This document shows, one piece after another, positions 1 to 8,219 of a DNA stretch of 64,000 bases. The stretch is from Deinococcus hopiensis KR-140. Lineage in GTDB: Bacteria; Deinococcota; Deinococci; Deinococcales; Deinococcaceae. The notes beneath the pieces are model-generated. The model did no database searches. It saw only the letters and a program-made list of their open reading frames with translations, and was not told the origin of the DNA. Both the position numbers and the translations under genes were made by a program. Position 1 is the stretch's first letter, and every line of letters begins with the position of its first letter. Location of the stretch: assembly GCF_900176165.1 (NCBI RefSeq), contig NZ_FWWU01000005.1, positions 248,001 through 312,000 of the forward strand, written 5' to 3'.

Positions 1-1202
1 CGCTGGAGACCTTCCCAACATCGACCATCAATCAGGGCCCACCCACACTTTCGCCCACCCAGACGGTCACCGCCTCCCGTTTCGCGCTCCTGAAGGTGTA
101 CGTCACCCGGTACATTCGGCTGATGAACGTTCCATCCATCGCCTTCTGCCCGTTGACCATCGCCACTTCCCGCCGGTAGAGCAGGTCCGGGTCTTCCCCG
201 GATCGAGGTCCACCGGCTGCTCTACAGGGGTTTACGGTAGCGCGACCATCCAGGCGAACAAATCTTATTCACGCACCGTGCTCCGACTACCTGGCAGGGT
301 CCGTTCGCGATGAATTTGTGGTGCCGAACAGCCACACCACTTCTGCACGGGTGCTGAACGCCGCGTTCACGGCGAGATACCGCTCGTAGGTCGTCGGTTG
401 GGGCTGCAAAGAGGGCCTCGTCCTCAGAGAGGGCGAAGGAGGTCAGCATGTACTTCTGCAAACCGCTGATCTCCCCAGCATTCGCGATCCCCTCTGGTGC
501 CGCAGCTTCCACCTCGTGTCCCCAGTCTTCTCTGCCATGGCATATCCCGAGCGCGGTCCATCTTCTCCTCCCACCTCACCGGCACACCATTCAGTCCCCT
601 CCGCCCGGAAGGTCACGTCACTGGAGTGATGCATGACCGCCAGTGCAGAAGGGGACGCGCCCTCCGCCGCCGTCACCAGCCCATCACGAGGTTCCCAGAA
701 CAATGCTTTTGTGCAGGTACCCAGTCGGTCTGCGTCTGCCGCTACACCAGAGTCGGGAAGCGCATGGCGATGTCCTCGGACGTAGGCTCAGGTGGCCGGT
801 CACCCACAATCATATCGGGCGTCTACGCTTTGACCCAAACGATCGCCTGCGTCAGTAACACTTCCTGCTGACCTTCCGTCAGCGCGGCGAACGCCCTATG
901 TAGCCGCTCTGCTGTGGATGATGTCAGCAGCGTGTTTCCACTTTCCACGATGTGGACGCCCTGGCACTACGGGCAGGTGGAGCCTGCGCAACACCTGTCA
1001 CACGCCTGAAACCACCATTCATCTGTATGTTTTGACAAAAGGTGAATGCCAACCTTCTTTGAAGAAATCAAGGCGCCCTCCGGGTTGCCTTCTGTTGCCG
1101 CTGCTCTTGGGGCCGGCACAACCTGACACAAGGGTAGGGGGCAAGGCCCCCTCAAGAGCATGAGGCATCGGAGCACTTGAAACCGTCGTGAGAGCCAGCG
1201 AC
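1..1202. other. Decayed region without an intact gene
   Basis: No convincing complete reading frame was found. On the minus strand there are short coding-like pieces in different frames. One (about 835-960) resembles the end of an XRE-type helix-turn-helix domain (H-I-V-E-S-G-N, then T-A-E-R-L) but has an upstream stop. Another (about 300-510) shifts frame near position 385. I read this as degenerate accessory DNA next to the broken rsr gene. A repeat with promoter and terminator features lies inside it at 1031-1092. Confidence 0.4.
1031..1092 (+). repeat. 62-bp promoter-hairpin repeat, copy A
   Basis: TTGACA at 1032-1037 is followed 17 bases later by TTCTTT, a weak -10. A hairpin at 1070-1091 (AAGGC... 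pairing with ...GCCTT) is followed by a T-rich stretch. A second copy at 12771-12832 has the same length and spacing throughout and about 80% identity by eye. The element may encode a very short transcript or be a decayed copy of a regulatory cassette. Function is unknown. Confidence 0.5.
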
Positions 1203-1820
1203 TTACACCAACTGCTTAAGTGGCAGGTGCCCGAGAATCATGTCGATGGGATCGGGTTGTTCCAGAGCTGCGATCCAGTCCAGCACCCGATCGCTGAACC
1301 CACCCACGCTGATCAGGCGTGGGTGCCCCCCCGCGAAACTGGCGCTGTACCCCGCAAGGTTGAGCACGTAAGCGTGCCGCCGCTCGTCTGCGTCAAGGTA
1401 ACGCTGCAGCCTGCTCCAAGCTTCATCGGCCACCTGCTCGTCGGTCAGAACAACGATCCGGTCAAAGTGTCTCGCAAATGCCGCTTCAAAGGCGGGTAAC
1501 AGGTACGTTCCCCCGCCCACCTCATGTTCTGTTTTCTGAATCCGCTGGGCCGCCTGCAAGGCGCTCGGAATATTCCCCAGCCCCACCGCCTTGAAGTACG
1601 TCCCGAACGCATAGACCTTGCATCCGACCTGACGCCCAATGAGTCCACCCAAGGTACAAGCGGCGTCCATTCGTGAGATGGTCCCCCGGTCCGAGAGGGG
1701 AGCGTACATGGAACCGCTGAGGTCCACGAACACAGCCGTCTGACCTTGGAGCTTTCCCAGCCGCTGTATTGAGTACTCCATGGCCGTTTCGAGGGCTGAC
1801 AGCAGGGCGGGCGGGACGTT
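1203..1820 (-). pseudogene. rsr: rsr (Ro60/TROVE protein), 3' fragment with vWA domain
   Basis: This is the C-terminal von Willebrand A part of a Ro60 orthologue. It shows the MIDAS start V-D-L-S-G-S-M, a later V-L-T-D-E segment, and the usual short end after the last vWA strand. Rsr binds Y RNA and in Deinococcus works with PNPase in rRNA maturation and stress survival (known for the family). Removing the IS630 element at 1821-3704 with one TA copy joins this piece in frame to the fragment at 3704-4395, so the insertion split one gene. Confidence 0.85.
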
Positions 1821-1844
1821 TAGAGCACTTGTCATAATGAGAGC

Positions 1845-2228
1845 ATGAAAGCTGTTGGGGGGCGAGGGTACAGTCTGGATCTGCGGGAACGGGTGGTCGC
1901 GGCGGTCGAAGGCGGTCAGACTCGGAAAGAGGTCGCCCGGTTGTACCGAATGCGCATCGAAACCGTAGATACCTATCTGGAAAAGCAGCGCCTGGGAACG
2001 TTGCACGAGGTGGGTCGGTCTTCTGGTCGTCCCCCACGGGTCACACCCCTACACGAACAGCAACTGCTGCAACAACTCAAGGCGCATGACGACGCGACAT
2101 TGATCGAGCATGCTCGCATGCTCGAAGAAGCGACAGGGTTGAAGGTCAGCTTCAAAACTGTGGATCGAGTGTTCCGCAAGCATCACATCACCCGTAAAAA
2201 AAACTTTGGTCGCGTTCGAGCGAAGTGA
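1845..2228 (+). CDS. IS630-family transposase, N-terminal frame (orfA)
   Basis: 127 aa. The N-terminal half is a helix-turn-helix DNA-binding region starting with the IS630-typical pattern Y-S-L-D-L-R-E-R-V. The rest leads toward the catalytic domain. The frame ends soon after an A8 run at 2196-2203, where ribosomal frameshifting would join it to the DDE-bearing second frame. The catalytic half is interrupted by another IS, so this copy cannot make a complete transposase. Confidence 0.85.
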   Translation: MKAVGGRGYSLDLRERVVAAVEGGQTRKEVARLYRMRIETVDTYLEKQRLGTLHEVGRSSGRPPRVTPLHEQQLLQQLKAHDDATLIEHARMLEEATGLKVSFKTVDRVFRKHHITRKKNFGRVRAK

Positions 2229-2421
2229 AGAAAGGCGACAGCAGTTTCTCAATGACTTAGCTCCGTATCTCACTCATCCAGAACAGCTGGTGTTCCTGGA
2301 TGAGAGTGGCTTTCACACCGCCATGACACGAGGATACGCGCGTGCGCACAGGACTGAGCGAGCTCATGGCTATGTTCCCAGGAATCACGGACGCAACCAG
2401 ACCTTAGACCTCTTGCGAAAG

Positions 2422-2875
2422 TCACGATCGGCAGGCTTGGGTGAGGTTGCACAGCGCTGCGATGAGCTGAACCCGGAGTGCAAACCGACGCCGCCGATGT
2501 CGGTACACGCCCTTCAGCACACGGAAGATCTTCATGCGACGGATCATATGCTCGATTGCCTGCCTGGTATGCGCGAGGACACGGTTGTCCTGGCGCTGCT
2601 CCGCGGACAGAGGCGACGCCTGCGTCGCCTTATGGGGGGTAAGGGCGTGCCTGTGGCTTCTCCACAGGCCCTGATACCCTGCATCTCCAATAAGCGCCGT
2701 TTGGTGAGGAAAACGAACGCCTGACTGACGAAACAGCTTTAGGTCATGAACCGCCCCAGCGCTCGTGGCGGTGCCCAGGATGCGCTGCGTCACTGTGCAC
2801 ATCAGCACCTGAAATTTCAGGGTGTGCCGCTTTTTCTTGCCGCTGTACCACGCGCGCTGCTTTTTTTGGGCCGTT
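2422..2875 (-). CDS. IS5-family transposase, C-terminal frame
   Basis: Read after the shift at the A7 run, the protein continues Y-S-G-K-K-K-R-H-T-L-K, then G-D-A-G-Y-Q-G (second acidic residue) and an R-x-x-I-E-H block (catalytic E) near the C-terminus. This matches the IS427 subgroup, in which the two frames are joined by programmed frameshifting. It looks intact, so the element could still be active. Confidence 0.8.
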
Positions 2876-3260
2876 CACAGGGCACTTCGGAAGCATCGAC
2901 CGCGACGATGCTGTACACGAGTTGTGCTTCCTGAAACACGCGTTTCTTGGGCAGCTGGAACCGTGCACTGGCAATCAGAGCCGCTTCCACGCGTTCCACC
3001 GTGCGATGCACGGTGGCTTCGTGCACACCCCAGTCGTCACCCAGGTGGGCGAAGGTCCGGTACTCGCGCCAGAATTCCAGGGTCATCAGCAGTTGTTCCG
3101 CCACGCTGAGCGCGGCGGGGCGGCCTGATTTCTTTTTCTGTCCTTCGCGTAGGGTCAGCACCTCTTCCATCTCAGCAAACGTTTCCGGGTAGACCCCGGT
3201 GCGTCGACGGAACTGCTTGCGATTCATCTTCAGCGTGCGTGTCAGACGGTCTCGCTCCAC
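2817..3260 (-). CDS. IS5-family transposase, N-terminal frame
   Basis: 147 aa. It has the DUF4096-like/helix-turn-helix N-terminus (G-V-Y-P-E-T-F-A-E-M) and reaches the first DDE aspartate in V-A-V-D-A-S-E-V-P. The family-typical C-E-R-P-K-K follows at an A7 run (about 2865), where the reading shifts to the next frame. The residues after the A7 run in this frame are out-of-frame tail. With the second frame it forms the complete DDE_Tnp_4 type transposase. Confidence 0.85.
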   Translation of the reverse strand: MERDRLTRTLKMNRKQFRRRTGVYPETFAEMEEVLTLREGQKKKSGRPAALSVAEQLLMTLEFWREYRTFAHLGDDWGVHEATVHRTVERVEAALIASARFQLPKKRVFQEAQLVYSIVAVDASEVPCERPKKSSARGTAARKSGTP

Positions 3261-3703
3261 CCTCCCAGCTTAGCCTACGACTTTCGCAAGAGGTCTCTTG
3301 ATTTGTGCTCTACAACTTACGGGACCGATGGTCCCGTTCGTTTTGACTGGTGCCGTCAACGGTCCATCGTTTGAATGGTACATCCGCCATTTGGTTTGTC
3401 CTATCCTGCAGCCAGGACAGGTCGTTGTCATGGACAACCTGTCGTCTCATCATCGAGCGTCTGTTCCAACACTTATTGAAGCACAGGGTTGTCGGATCCT
3501 GTTCCTTCCGCCTTATAGTCCAGACTTTAATCCTATCGAGCTGATGTTCTCTCAGGTCAAGGCGGCCGTCAGAGCGAAGGCTTGTCGAACAGTCGACGGC
3601 CTCATCTCTGCCATTGGAGCCGCTTTGCAGGCGGTTCGTGCACAGGACATCAACGCCTGGTTCCGACATGCTTATCCCTCCGTATCTTTATGACAAATGC
3701 TCT

Positions 3704-4395
3704 AGGATGTGCTCCGATGACGACGAGAAAGAGGGGGAGTGGCAGCTCGTGATCCATTGCCACCCGACCTGCACGGACTTGAACTGTTGGATGCGAATGC
3801 TGCGTTCGGTCGGTTGAGGTTCCGGGACTTGAACGCCGAGTCCCAGCAGTGCCGTTTGCACCGTGTTGTACCCGCGCGCCGGCAGGGTGATGCGTTTGCG
3901 CTCCCAGTAAGACACGGCCTGCCAACGGGGGACCTTCATTCGGCCCCGGACAACCTTGGGACGGAGCAACGCGTTGTACGCGCTATAGAAGCGGAAGGGC
4001 AATTGCCGACTGGCCGCCACCTCCTCGGGGTCAGCGAGGCGGCGAGCCACCCGTTGGAGGACATCCTCACCTACCTTCAGGGTCACCAGCGTACGCAGGT
4101 TACGCAGCAGCGCCATATACCCCATGGTCGGTGCCACCTTGGCCCAGGTGAGGGGCGTGCTTCCCTCGCGGGAGATCACCTGCTCCCAGCTCACCATCCG
4201 TTCGCCTTCCCGCACCGCCCTCATCAGCGGGAGCTGCACTTTCTCCTCCTCGGTCAAGGCTTTCCAACCCTGGGTCAGGCTGCGAAAGAGGGCTGCCTGG
4301 CGCTCATCCTTAGGTTTGGCGTGCGTGAGGCGCAGGGCGTCGCGCTGACTGAAAGCTTTGCCCTGACCGGTACCGCCGTACCGCAGGGCCTGGCG
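3704..4395 (-). pseudogene. rsr: rsr (Ro60/TROVE protein), middle fragment lacking the N-terminus
   Basis: TROVE HEAT-repeat sequence is clear: S-Q-R-D-A-L-R-L-T-H, then W-E-Q-V-I-S, M-G-Y-M-A-L-L-R-N-L-R and S-R-Q-L-P-F-R-F-Y. The gene runs into the IS630 at 3704, and its other part is at 1203-1820. At about 4395 the reading gives way to an IS5-family transposase fragment, so roughly the first 90 residues are gone, judged against a family length of about 530 aa. The gene was damaged twice and cannot give full-length Rsr. Confidence 0.8.
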
Positions 4396-4562
4396 ATGCC
4401 GAGCGCAGCGAGTTCTGCATCCAAAGGATCACTGTCATACGCCTTGTCCCCGATGAGACGCCTGGGGAAGTCCATGCCAAAAGAGGCTTCCGAGGTGTCC
4501 TGCACCACCTGCCGAGGTTTGGTCACCCGAACAGGACCGCGCGTCGGAGCAGGCGACCACAA
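4396..4562 (-). pseudogene. IS5-family transposase fragment
   Basis: A short piece reads R-R-L-I-G-D-K-A-Y-D-S-D followed by L-D-A-E-L-A-A-L-G-I, the core of the second acidic motif in IS5-family transposases. The sequence on both sides does not continue the domain. One side fuses with rsr near 4395, suggesting deletion between an IS and rsr. The exact junction cannot be placed by eye. Confidence 0.7.
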
Positions 4563-4643
4563 GTGAATGGCAACGTCGTCCTTATGGCGTATAGCTCCGG
4601 TTGAACTCAGGTGTAGAATGACAGCAACGAAAGGAGGTGGAAT

Positions 4644-4730
4644 TGTGCCCTTGAGGAAGAAGTTGCGCTGTGAGCTGCATTGCCTGCCCAGGCCGTCCCA
4701 CCTTCTGGACCATCCTGGCGATCAGCAGTA
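4644..4730 (+). CDS. Possible 28-aa leader peptide
   Basis: A GTG codon lies seven bases after a perfect AAAGGAGG ribosome-binding site and opens a 28-residue frame that begins V-P-L-R-K-K. It is followed 40 bases later by an intrinsic terminator and then by the nucleotidyltransferase gene at 4871. A leader ORF plus terminator is the layout of a transcription attenuator. Alternatively it is the broken start of a lost gene. Evidence is positional only. Confidence 0.35.
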
Positions 4731-4770
4731 GCCTTCAGCCCCTCCCCAGGCAAAGACCTCACGTCATCCC

Positions 4771-4806
4771 AGCAACCCCGCGTCCGCGAGAGGTTGCTTT
4801 TTTGTT
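4771..4806 (+). terminator. Rho-independent terminator upstream of the nucleotidyltransferase
   Basis: AGCAACC pairs with GGTTGCT around a loop that contains a second CGCG/CGCG pairing, followed by six T residues. It lies between the short leader frame and the nucleotidyltransferase gene, so it could act as an attenuator or end an upstream transcript. Confidence 0.75.
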
Positions 4807-4870
4807 GGGCTGCCTTCCCTCGTCCGTCCATTTCTCCACCCCCGAAAGCAGGAACACCTTGAACAGCGCC

Positions 4871-5761
4871 ATGACATCGTCCCTCAACCCCGAAGCCCTG
4901 AATCCTGAGACCCAGTGGCGACTTGGCCTTGCTCACGGCCGTTCGCAGATCTGGCCCGGAGTGACAGGACTGGCCGCCGCGATGGTCGGCGGGTCGGTCG
5001 CCCGCGGGCTGGCCGATGCGGCCTCTGACCTCGAAATCGGCGTCTTCTGGCAACAACCGCCCACCGACGAGGACCGCACGCAGCTCCTGCAGGCCCTGGG
5101 TGTTCAGAAACCCCGTTCCTTTCCGTACTTTCCCGAGGAAGACCTCTGGTTGGACCAGGGTCAACTCGGTGGCGTTCGGCTGGATCTGATTCACCGCACC
5201 GTGGAGGGCGTTGAGGCCGGAATCTCAGCGGTTCTGGCGGCCCAGACGGTGGATCTCCACGCATTGAATGCCCTCTCTGCCTTGCAATCGGGCGTGCCAC
5301 TGTTTGGCGAGCACCTTTTGAACACGTGGCGGATACAGGCGCAGCACTATCCTCGGCCCCTGGCCTTGGCCGTGATGGACGTACACCTTGAACCCACACC
5401 GACGTCCTGGCTCCAGCAGCATGCGGTGCGGCGGGAGTACGTGCCGCTGTACGGGCAATTGATCCGCGATCAGAAGAACATCCTGATGGTGCTGATGGCC
5501 ATGAACAGCGTTTATCCACCTCACGCTGAATTCAAGTGGCTCGGGGCGCTCGAAGCCCTTCTGCCTCTTCGGCCCAGGTTGCTCGTTCAGCGGCTGGAGG
5601 AGGTGCTGTCCGCCTCGCCCGCTCAGGGCATTGAGACGCTGCACGCTCTCTGGGAAGAGACTTACGCCCTTGCAGGGCAGCACTTTCCGGAAGCGGAACA
5701 GGTCAGGAAGGCCCAGCGCTGGTTGAACAAAGCTGCTGAGACGTTCAAGCCCCTCGAATAA
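4871..5761 (+). CDS. Nucleotidyltransferase-fold protein (DUF4037-like)
   Basis: 296 aa. The N-terminal third has the minimal nucleotidyltransferase signature G-G-S-V-A-R-G followed by S-D-L-E, where the acidic residues would bind metal. The rest is helical and resembles the DUF4037 C-terminal region often fused to such domains. Family members transfer nucleotides to small molecules or proteins; the substrate here is unknown. The ATG at 4871 has no good ribosome-binding site. A TTG twelve bases upstream, preceded by AGGA, is an alternative start. Confidence 0.75.
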   Translation: MTSSLNPEALNPETQWRLGLAHGRSQIWPGVTGLAAAMVGGSVARGLADAASDLEIGVFWQQPPTDEDRTQLLQALGVQKPRSFPYFPEEDLWLDQGQLGGVRLDLIHRTVEGVEAGISAVLAAQTVDLHALNALSALQSGVPLFGEHLLNTWRIQAQHYPRPLALAVMDVHLEPTPTSWLQQHAVRREYVPLYGQLIRDQKNILMVLMAMNSVYPPHAEFKWLGALEALLPLRPRLLVQRLEEVLSASPAQGIETLHALWEETYALAGQHFPEAEQVRKAQRWLNKAAETFKPLE

Positions 5762-5890
5762 CACGGCCAGAGCACGCTGGGCTCGGGAATGTTCTCCTGG
5801 GCCGGCCTGTTTCTCTCTCCCCAGAGGGTATTTAGGAGAGAATCCATGGCCTGATACCTCCTCTGTACCTTGATCGAGCGATGTGTCTTC

Positions 5891-6574
5891 CTAGCGGCGC
5901 TCTGGAGGAGAACAAGAGTCCAACCAGGGGAAGCCCCATGGATCAGCCTTGGCCCGTGCAGCGACGACGTCGGCATCATGGAGACGTATGGGCAGCACGA
6001 AGTCTGCCGGTGACACGGGCACGACCAAAAGTGGTCTCACTGAACCTGGATTGACCCAATGCGCTTCCTGGACGAAGCCAAGCCCTGGATGTTCATAAGG
6101 TGGAGAAGGGGCGAAGCCCTGACGTTCGAGAACGTAGACGAACCCTGGTGCCAATAGCGCTCTCGGGTCCTGCACCTCCTTGTCCCGAGGTGCGACCGAG
6201 AGGAAATACCGCATCTCTGACCACTGCCCATGCGGGAGACGAAGCCGCAACCCCATATCGGACTTGCTCTGAATGTTTGGCCCATGTAGGGCATACATCA
6301 GGGCCCATAGACCATCAGATGCCGCGTAAACCCCACGGATGTTGCTGAACTCGTCTGGTTGCCCGTAAGCCTTGTCTCCTGGGCGGAGCTCATGGAGACC
6401 ACCTTGAGGGGAACCATGCAGAAGAAAGCCCTGTTGGGCCAGCCATTGAAGAAACACCCAGAGTGGAGTTGAGGGCAAGAACTGGAGGTCTCGCGTGGCA
6501 AGAACTTGACGGAAGCTATGTTCCACGGTGTCTGTCACGGCACATGAGGGTGCTTCGAGCATCCAGGACGCCAT
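5891..6574 (-). CDS. Hypothetical protein
   Basis: About 227 aa from the ATG at 6574; an in-frame GTG downstream is also possible and no start has a clear ribosome-binding site. It contains F-L-L-H-G-S near residue 53 and then V-Y-A-A-S-D-G-L-W-A, a pattern seen in uncharacterised families in which a His-Gly-Ser/Thr motif is followed by an 'apparent at age/position' strand. I do not assign a function. It stands alone between convergent and divergent neighbours. Confidence 0.6.
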   Translation of the reverse strand: MASWMLEAPSCAVTDTVEHSFRQVLATRDLQFLPSTPLWVFLQWLAQQGFLLHGSPQGGLHELRPGDKAYGQPDEFSNIRGVYAASDGLWALMYALHGPNIQSKSDMGLRLRLPHGQWSEMRYFLSVAPRDKEVQDPRALLAPGFVYVLERQGFAPSPPYEHPGLGFVQEAHWVNPGSVRPLLVVPVSPADFVLPIRLHDADVVAARAKADPWGFPWLDSCSPPERR

Positions 6575-6695
6575 ACCCCACCGTATACCGATTCGATATG
6601 GGCGTGCATCTCTCATCCCGCCCGTAGGTGGGTTTTGTGGCCGTCTCCAATACCGGATTCTCGGCTCTGCAATGCCAGGCGCCCTTGTGGGCGCT

Positions 6696-6744
6696 GGCAT
6701 GCAGGTGGCGGGGGGCTGGCTCGGTCCTCAAGAAGAGTCCACAG
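6696..6744. repeat. About 50-bp imperfect repeat, copy 1
   Basis: The block starts GGCATGCAGG and ends around AGAGTCCA. A related block occurs at 8151-8200 with about 80% identity by eye. A GC-rich hairpin (GCCAGGCGCCC ... GGGCGCTGGC) sits just upstream at 6674-6698, and a shorter GCCC/GGGC hairpin precedes copy 2. It fits the small non-coding repeats scattered in Deinococcus genomes. Confidence 0.55.
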
Positions 6745-6782
6745 GGTGCCACAGGACTGCGCTTCGTGGGAGAGTGAATGTT

Positions 6783-6977
6783 GTGAAGGCGAAGCGTGTG
6801 TTTGCCCTGCTGCTGATTCTGGTGGCATGCGTGCTGTTGACGGGGGCGGGCAACTTCGCGCTGTTCGCTGGCCTTGTCCTTCCCTCAGGGGATTCGGACC
6901 GGTTCAACGAAGCTTTGGGGCTGTGCCTGTTGTGCCTTACCGGGACAGGCCTTGCCCTTTATGGAGCGGCCCGGTGA
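6783..6977 (+). CDS. Small membrane protein
   Basis: 64 aa from a GTG start preceded by GGGAGAG at about eight bases. Two hydrophobic stretches (about residues 6-33 and 44-62) separated by a polar turn predict two transmembrane helices. There is no recognisable domain. An earlier GTG nine bases upstream is possible. It lies downstream of a non-coding repeat and has no operon partner. Confidence 0.5.
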   Translation: MKAKRVFALLLILVACVLLTGAGNFALFAGLVLPSGDSDRFNEALGLCLLCLTGTGLALYGAAR

Positions 6978-7133
6978 TGGAAGAGTGGTGTCTAGAACGC
7001 GACTCCTGTCCTTCCCCTTCGCGGTGTCCCTGCCACTGGCAGGGAGCGCACAGGCGGATGCGTCACGCTGCGGTGGGCTTCCCTTCTCTAAAACCTTTAG
7101 GGGAGAAAAGCTCCCAGTGAGATCAGCCCTCTG

Positions 7134-7943
7134 TCAGAGAGGTTTTGTTCCAACAACGCTCAGCAGGTAGAAGTGCTGTTCTTCCGCATCCGACGCTGCC
7201 CACGCCTCGAATCGTTCTACAGCGATCTGCCTTTCTTCTTCAGACACAAAGCCAGCCGCCACCACCTGGTGTCCTCGCGTCCTGGCCACATCTCCCCAGA
7301 GACGCACGCGTCGGCTGAAGTCGTCATCAGAACGCTGAGTGATCTCGTGTTGCGCGACCACTTCAACGTCGGTGAGCCCCAGCCCCTGCATCCACTCGGC
7401 GACGTGATCAGCCACTTCATTCTCCATACCTGCTTCGGCTCGCCAGGCCAGGTAGCGCTCACGGAAGTGCAGCATCTCTCGCGGCGGGGGTGGGACGAGG
7501 CGTGCTTTGACGTGGTTGTAGTCCAACACAAAGAGCCTTCCACCCGGTTTGAGCGCTTTAACCATCCGCTCAAGGGCCGGCCGAGGATGTGCCAACCATT
7601 GCAGGACCCGCGCCATCACCACCACATCAAAGGCCTCCTCATCCTGGAGCGCATACACATCGCCAGTGCAGAACGACAAGTTCTGGACATGTCCATGGGT
7701 GTGATGCGCTTCACTCAGGAGGGCGGCATTCGCATCCAGACCAGTCACTTCCCCTGGTGCGACAAGTTCTGCCATGCCGGCTGTCATGGCACCCGTGCCA
7801 CATCCGACATCCATGACGCGCTGTCCTACACGAAGCGATGCAGCGAGATGTCGGTAGTCCGCAGAGAGAGAACGTGCCCGAAGGATGCCTGCCGCTTCCC
7901 TGGGAAACGTGGCCCGTTCTTGTGCGCTCTGCTGCTCTGCCAT
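7134..7943 (-). CDS. Class I SAM-dependent methyltransferase
   Basis: 269 aa from the ATG at 7943; a longer frame starts at 8012. Motif I is V-M-D-V-G-C-G-T-G-A and an acidic residue ends strand beta2 in T-G-L-D-A-N. The post-I region contains C-T-G-D-V-Y and the motif IV region A-F-D-V-V-V-M-A-R-V-L. This is the UbiE/COQ5-like or Methyltransf_11 fold that transfers a methyl group from SAM to a small molecule. The acceptor cannot be told. It is monocistronic. Confidence 0.85.
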   Translation of the reverse strand: MAEQQSAQERATFPREAAGILRARSLSADYRHLAASLRVGQRVMDVGCGTGAMTAGMAELVAPGEVTGLDANAALLSEAHHTHGHVQNLSFCTGDVYALQDEEAFDVVVMARVLQWLAHPRPALERMVKALKPGGRLFVLDYNHVKARLVPPPPREMLHFRERYLAWRAEAGMENEVADHVAEWMQGLGLTDVEVVAQHEITQRSDDDFSRRVRLWGDVARTRGHQVVAAGFVSEEERQIAVERFEAWAASDAEEQHFYLLSVVGTKPL

Positions 7944-8062
7944 GAAGTAGATCTTGCCTTTCAGGAAGAGGAAGTGATTCTGGTTGTGCAACCTTTGTGC
8001 TCGCTCGGTCACCCCCAGTGGGAGACTTATCCCCTCAAGAGCTGAATAGACGAGGCCCTCTC

Positions 8063-8087
8063 AGGCCCATTGGAAGGTGGGCTTTTT
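8063..8087 (+). terminator. Possible intrinsic terminator
   Basis: GCCCA and TGGGC form a five-base stem around an eight-base loop followed by TTTTT. It is a weak candidate because no plus-strand gene ends directly before it. Confidence 0.3.
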
Positions 8088-8150
8088 GGCTGCCTGAAAT
8101 ACCAGGTTCTGGGGTGAAATTGCTCGCCACGCAAGAAAACCGCCCTCGCG

Positions 8151-8200
8151 GGCATGCAGGCTGTCGGGGGCTGGCCTGGTCCTCCAGGAGAGTCCATAGG
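8151..8200. repeat. About 50-bp imperfect repeat, copy 2
   Basis: This is the partner of the block at 6696-6744. Both begin GGCATGCAGG, share a G-rich middle and end near AGAGTCCA. It is non-coding in all frames that look plausible. Confidence 0.55.
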
Positions 8201-8219
8201 CTCCTGCGGCGCCCGTATC

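Larger units (their letters stand above)
2406..3296 (-). mobile_element. IS5-family element (IS427-like, two-frame) nested in the IS630
   Basis: Perfect 18-bp inverted ends (AGACCTCTTGCGAAAGTC) bound an 891-bp element, flanked by a CTT direct duplication at 2403-2405 and 3297-3299. It encodes two overlapping transposase frames on the minus strand. It is inserted in the catalytic frame of the surrounding IS630, so it is the later of the two events. Confidence 0.9.
2206..3693 (+). pseudogene. IS630 transposase catalytic frame (orfB), interrupted by an IS5 element
   Basis: The first part (2206-2405) holds the first catalytic Asp in F-L-D-E-S-G-F. The second part (3300-3693) carries V-V-M-D-N-L and the closing L-P-P-Y-S-P-D-F-N-P-I-E block of the IS630 DDE domain. 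Deleting 2406-3296 plus one CTT copy restores a continuous frame reading ...Q-T-L-I-C-A-L..., the expected family sequence. The gene was therefore intact before the nested insertion. Confidence 0.85.
1821..3704 (+). mobile_element. IS630-family element inserted in rsr
   Basis: The inverted ends read TAGAGCAcTTGTCATAA on the left and TAGAGCAtTTGTCATAA on the right, with a TA on each side, the duplication typical of IS630/Tc1-mariner elements. It carries two transposase frames connected at an A8 run (2196-2203). The second frame is interrupted by an IS5-family element at 2406-3296. Outward, the element splits the rsr gene. Confidence 0.9.

Noticed and set aside
222..871. Several overlapping open frames on both strands at the left edge
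   Set aside because: They overlap, lack ribosome-binding sites and show frame changes; described as decayed sequence instead.
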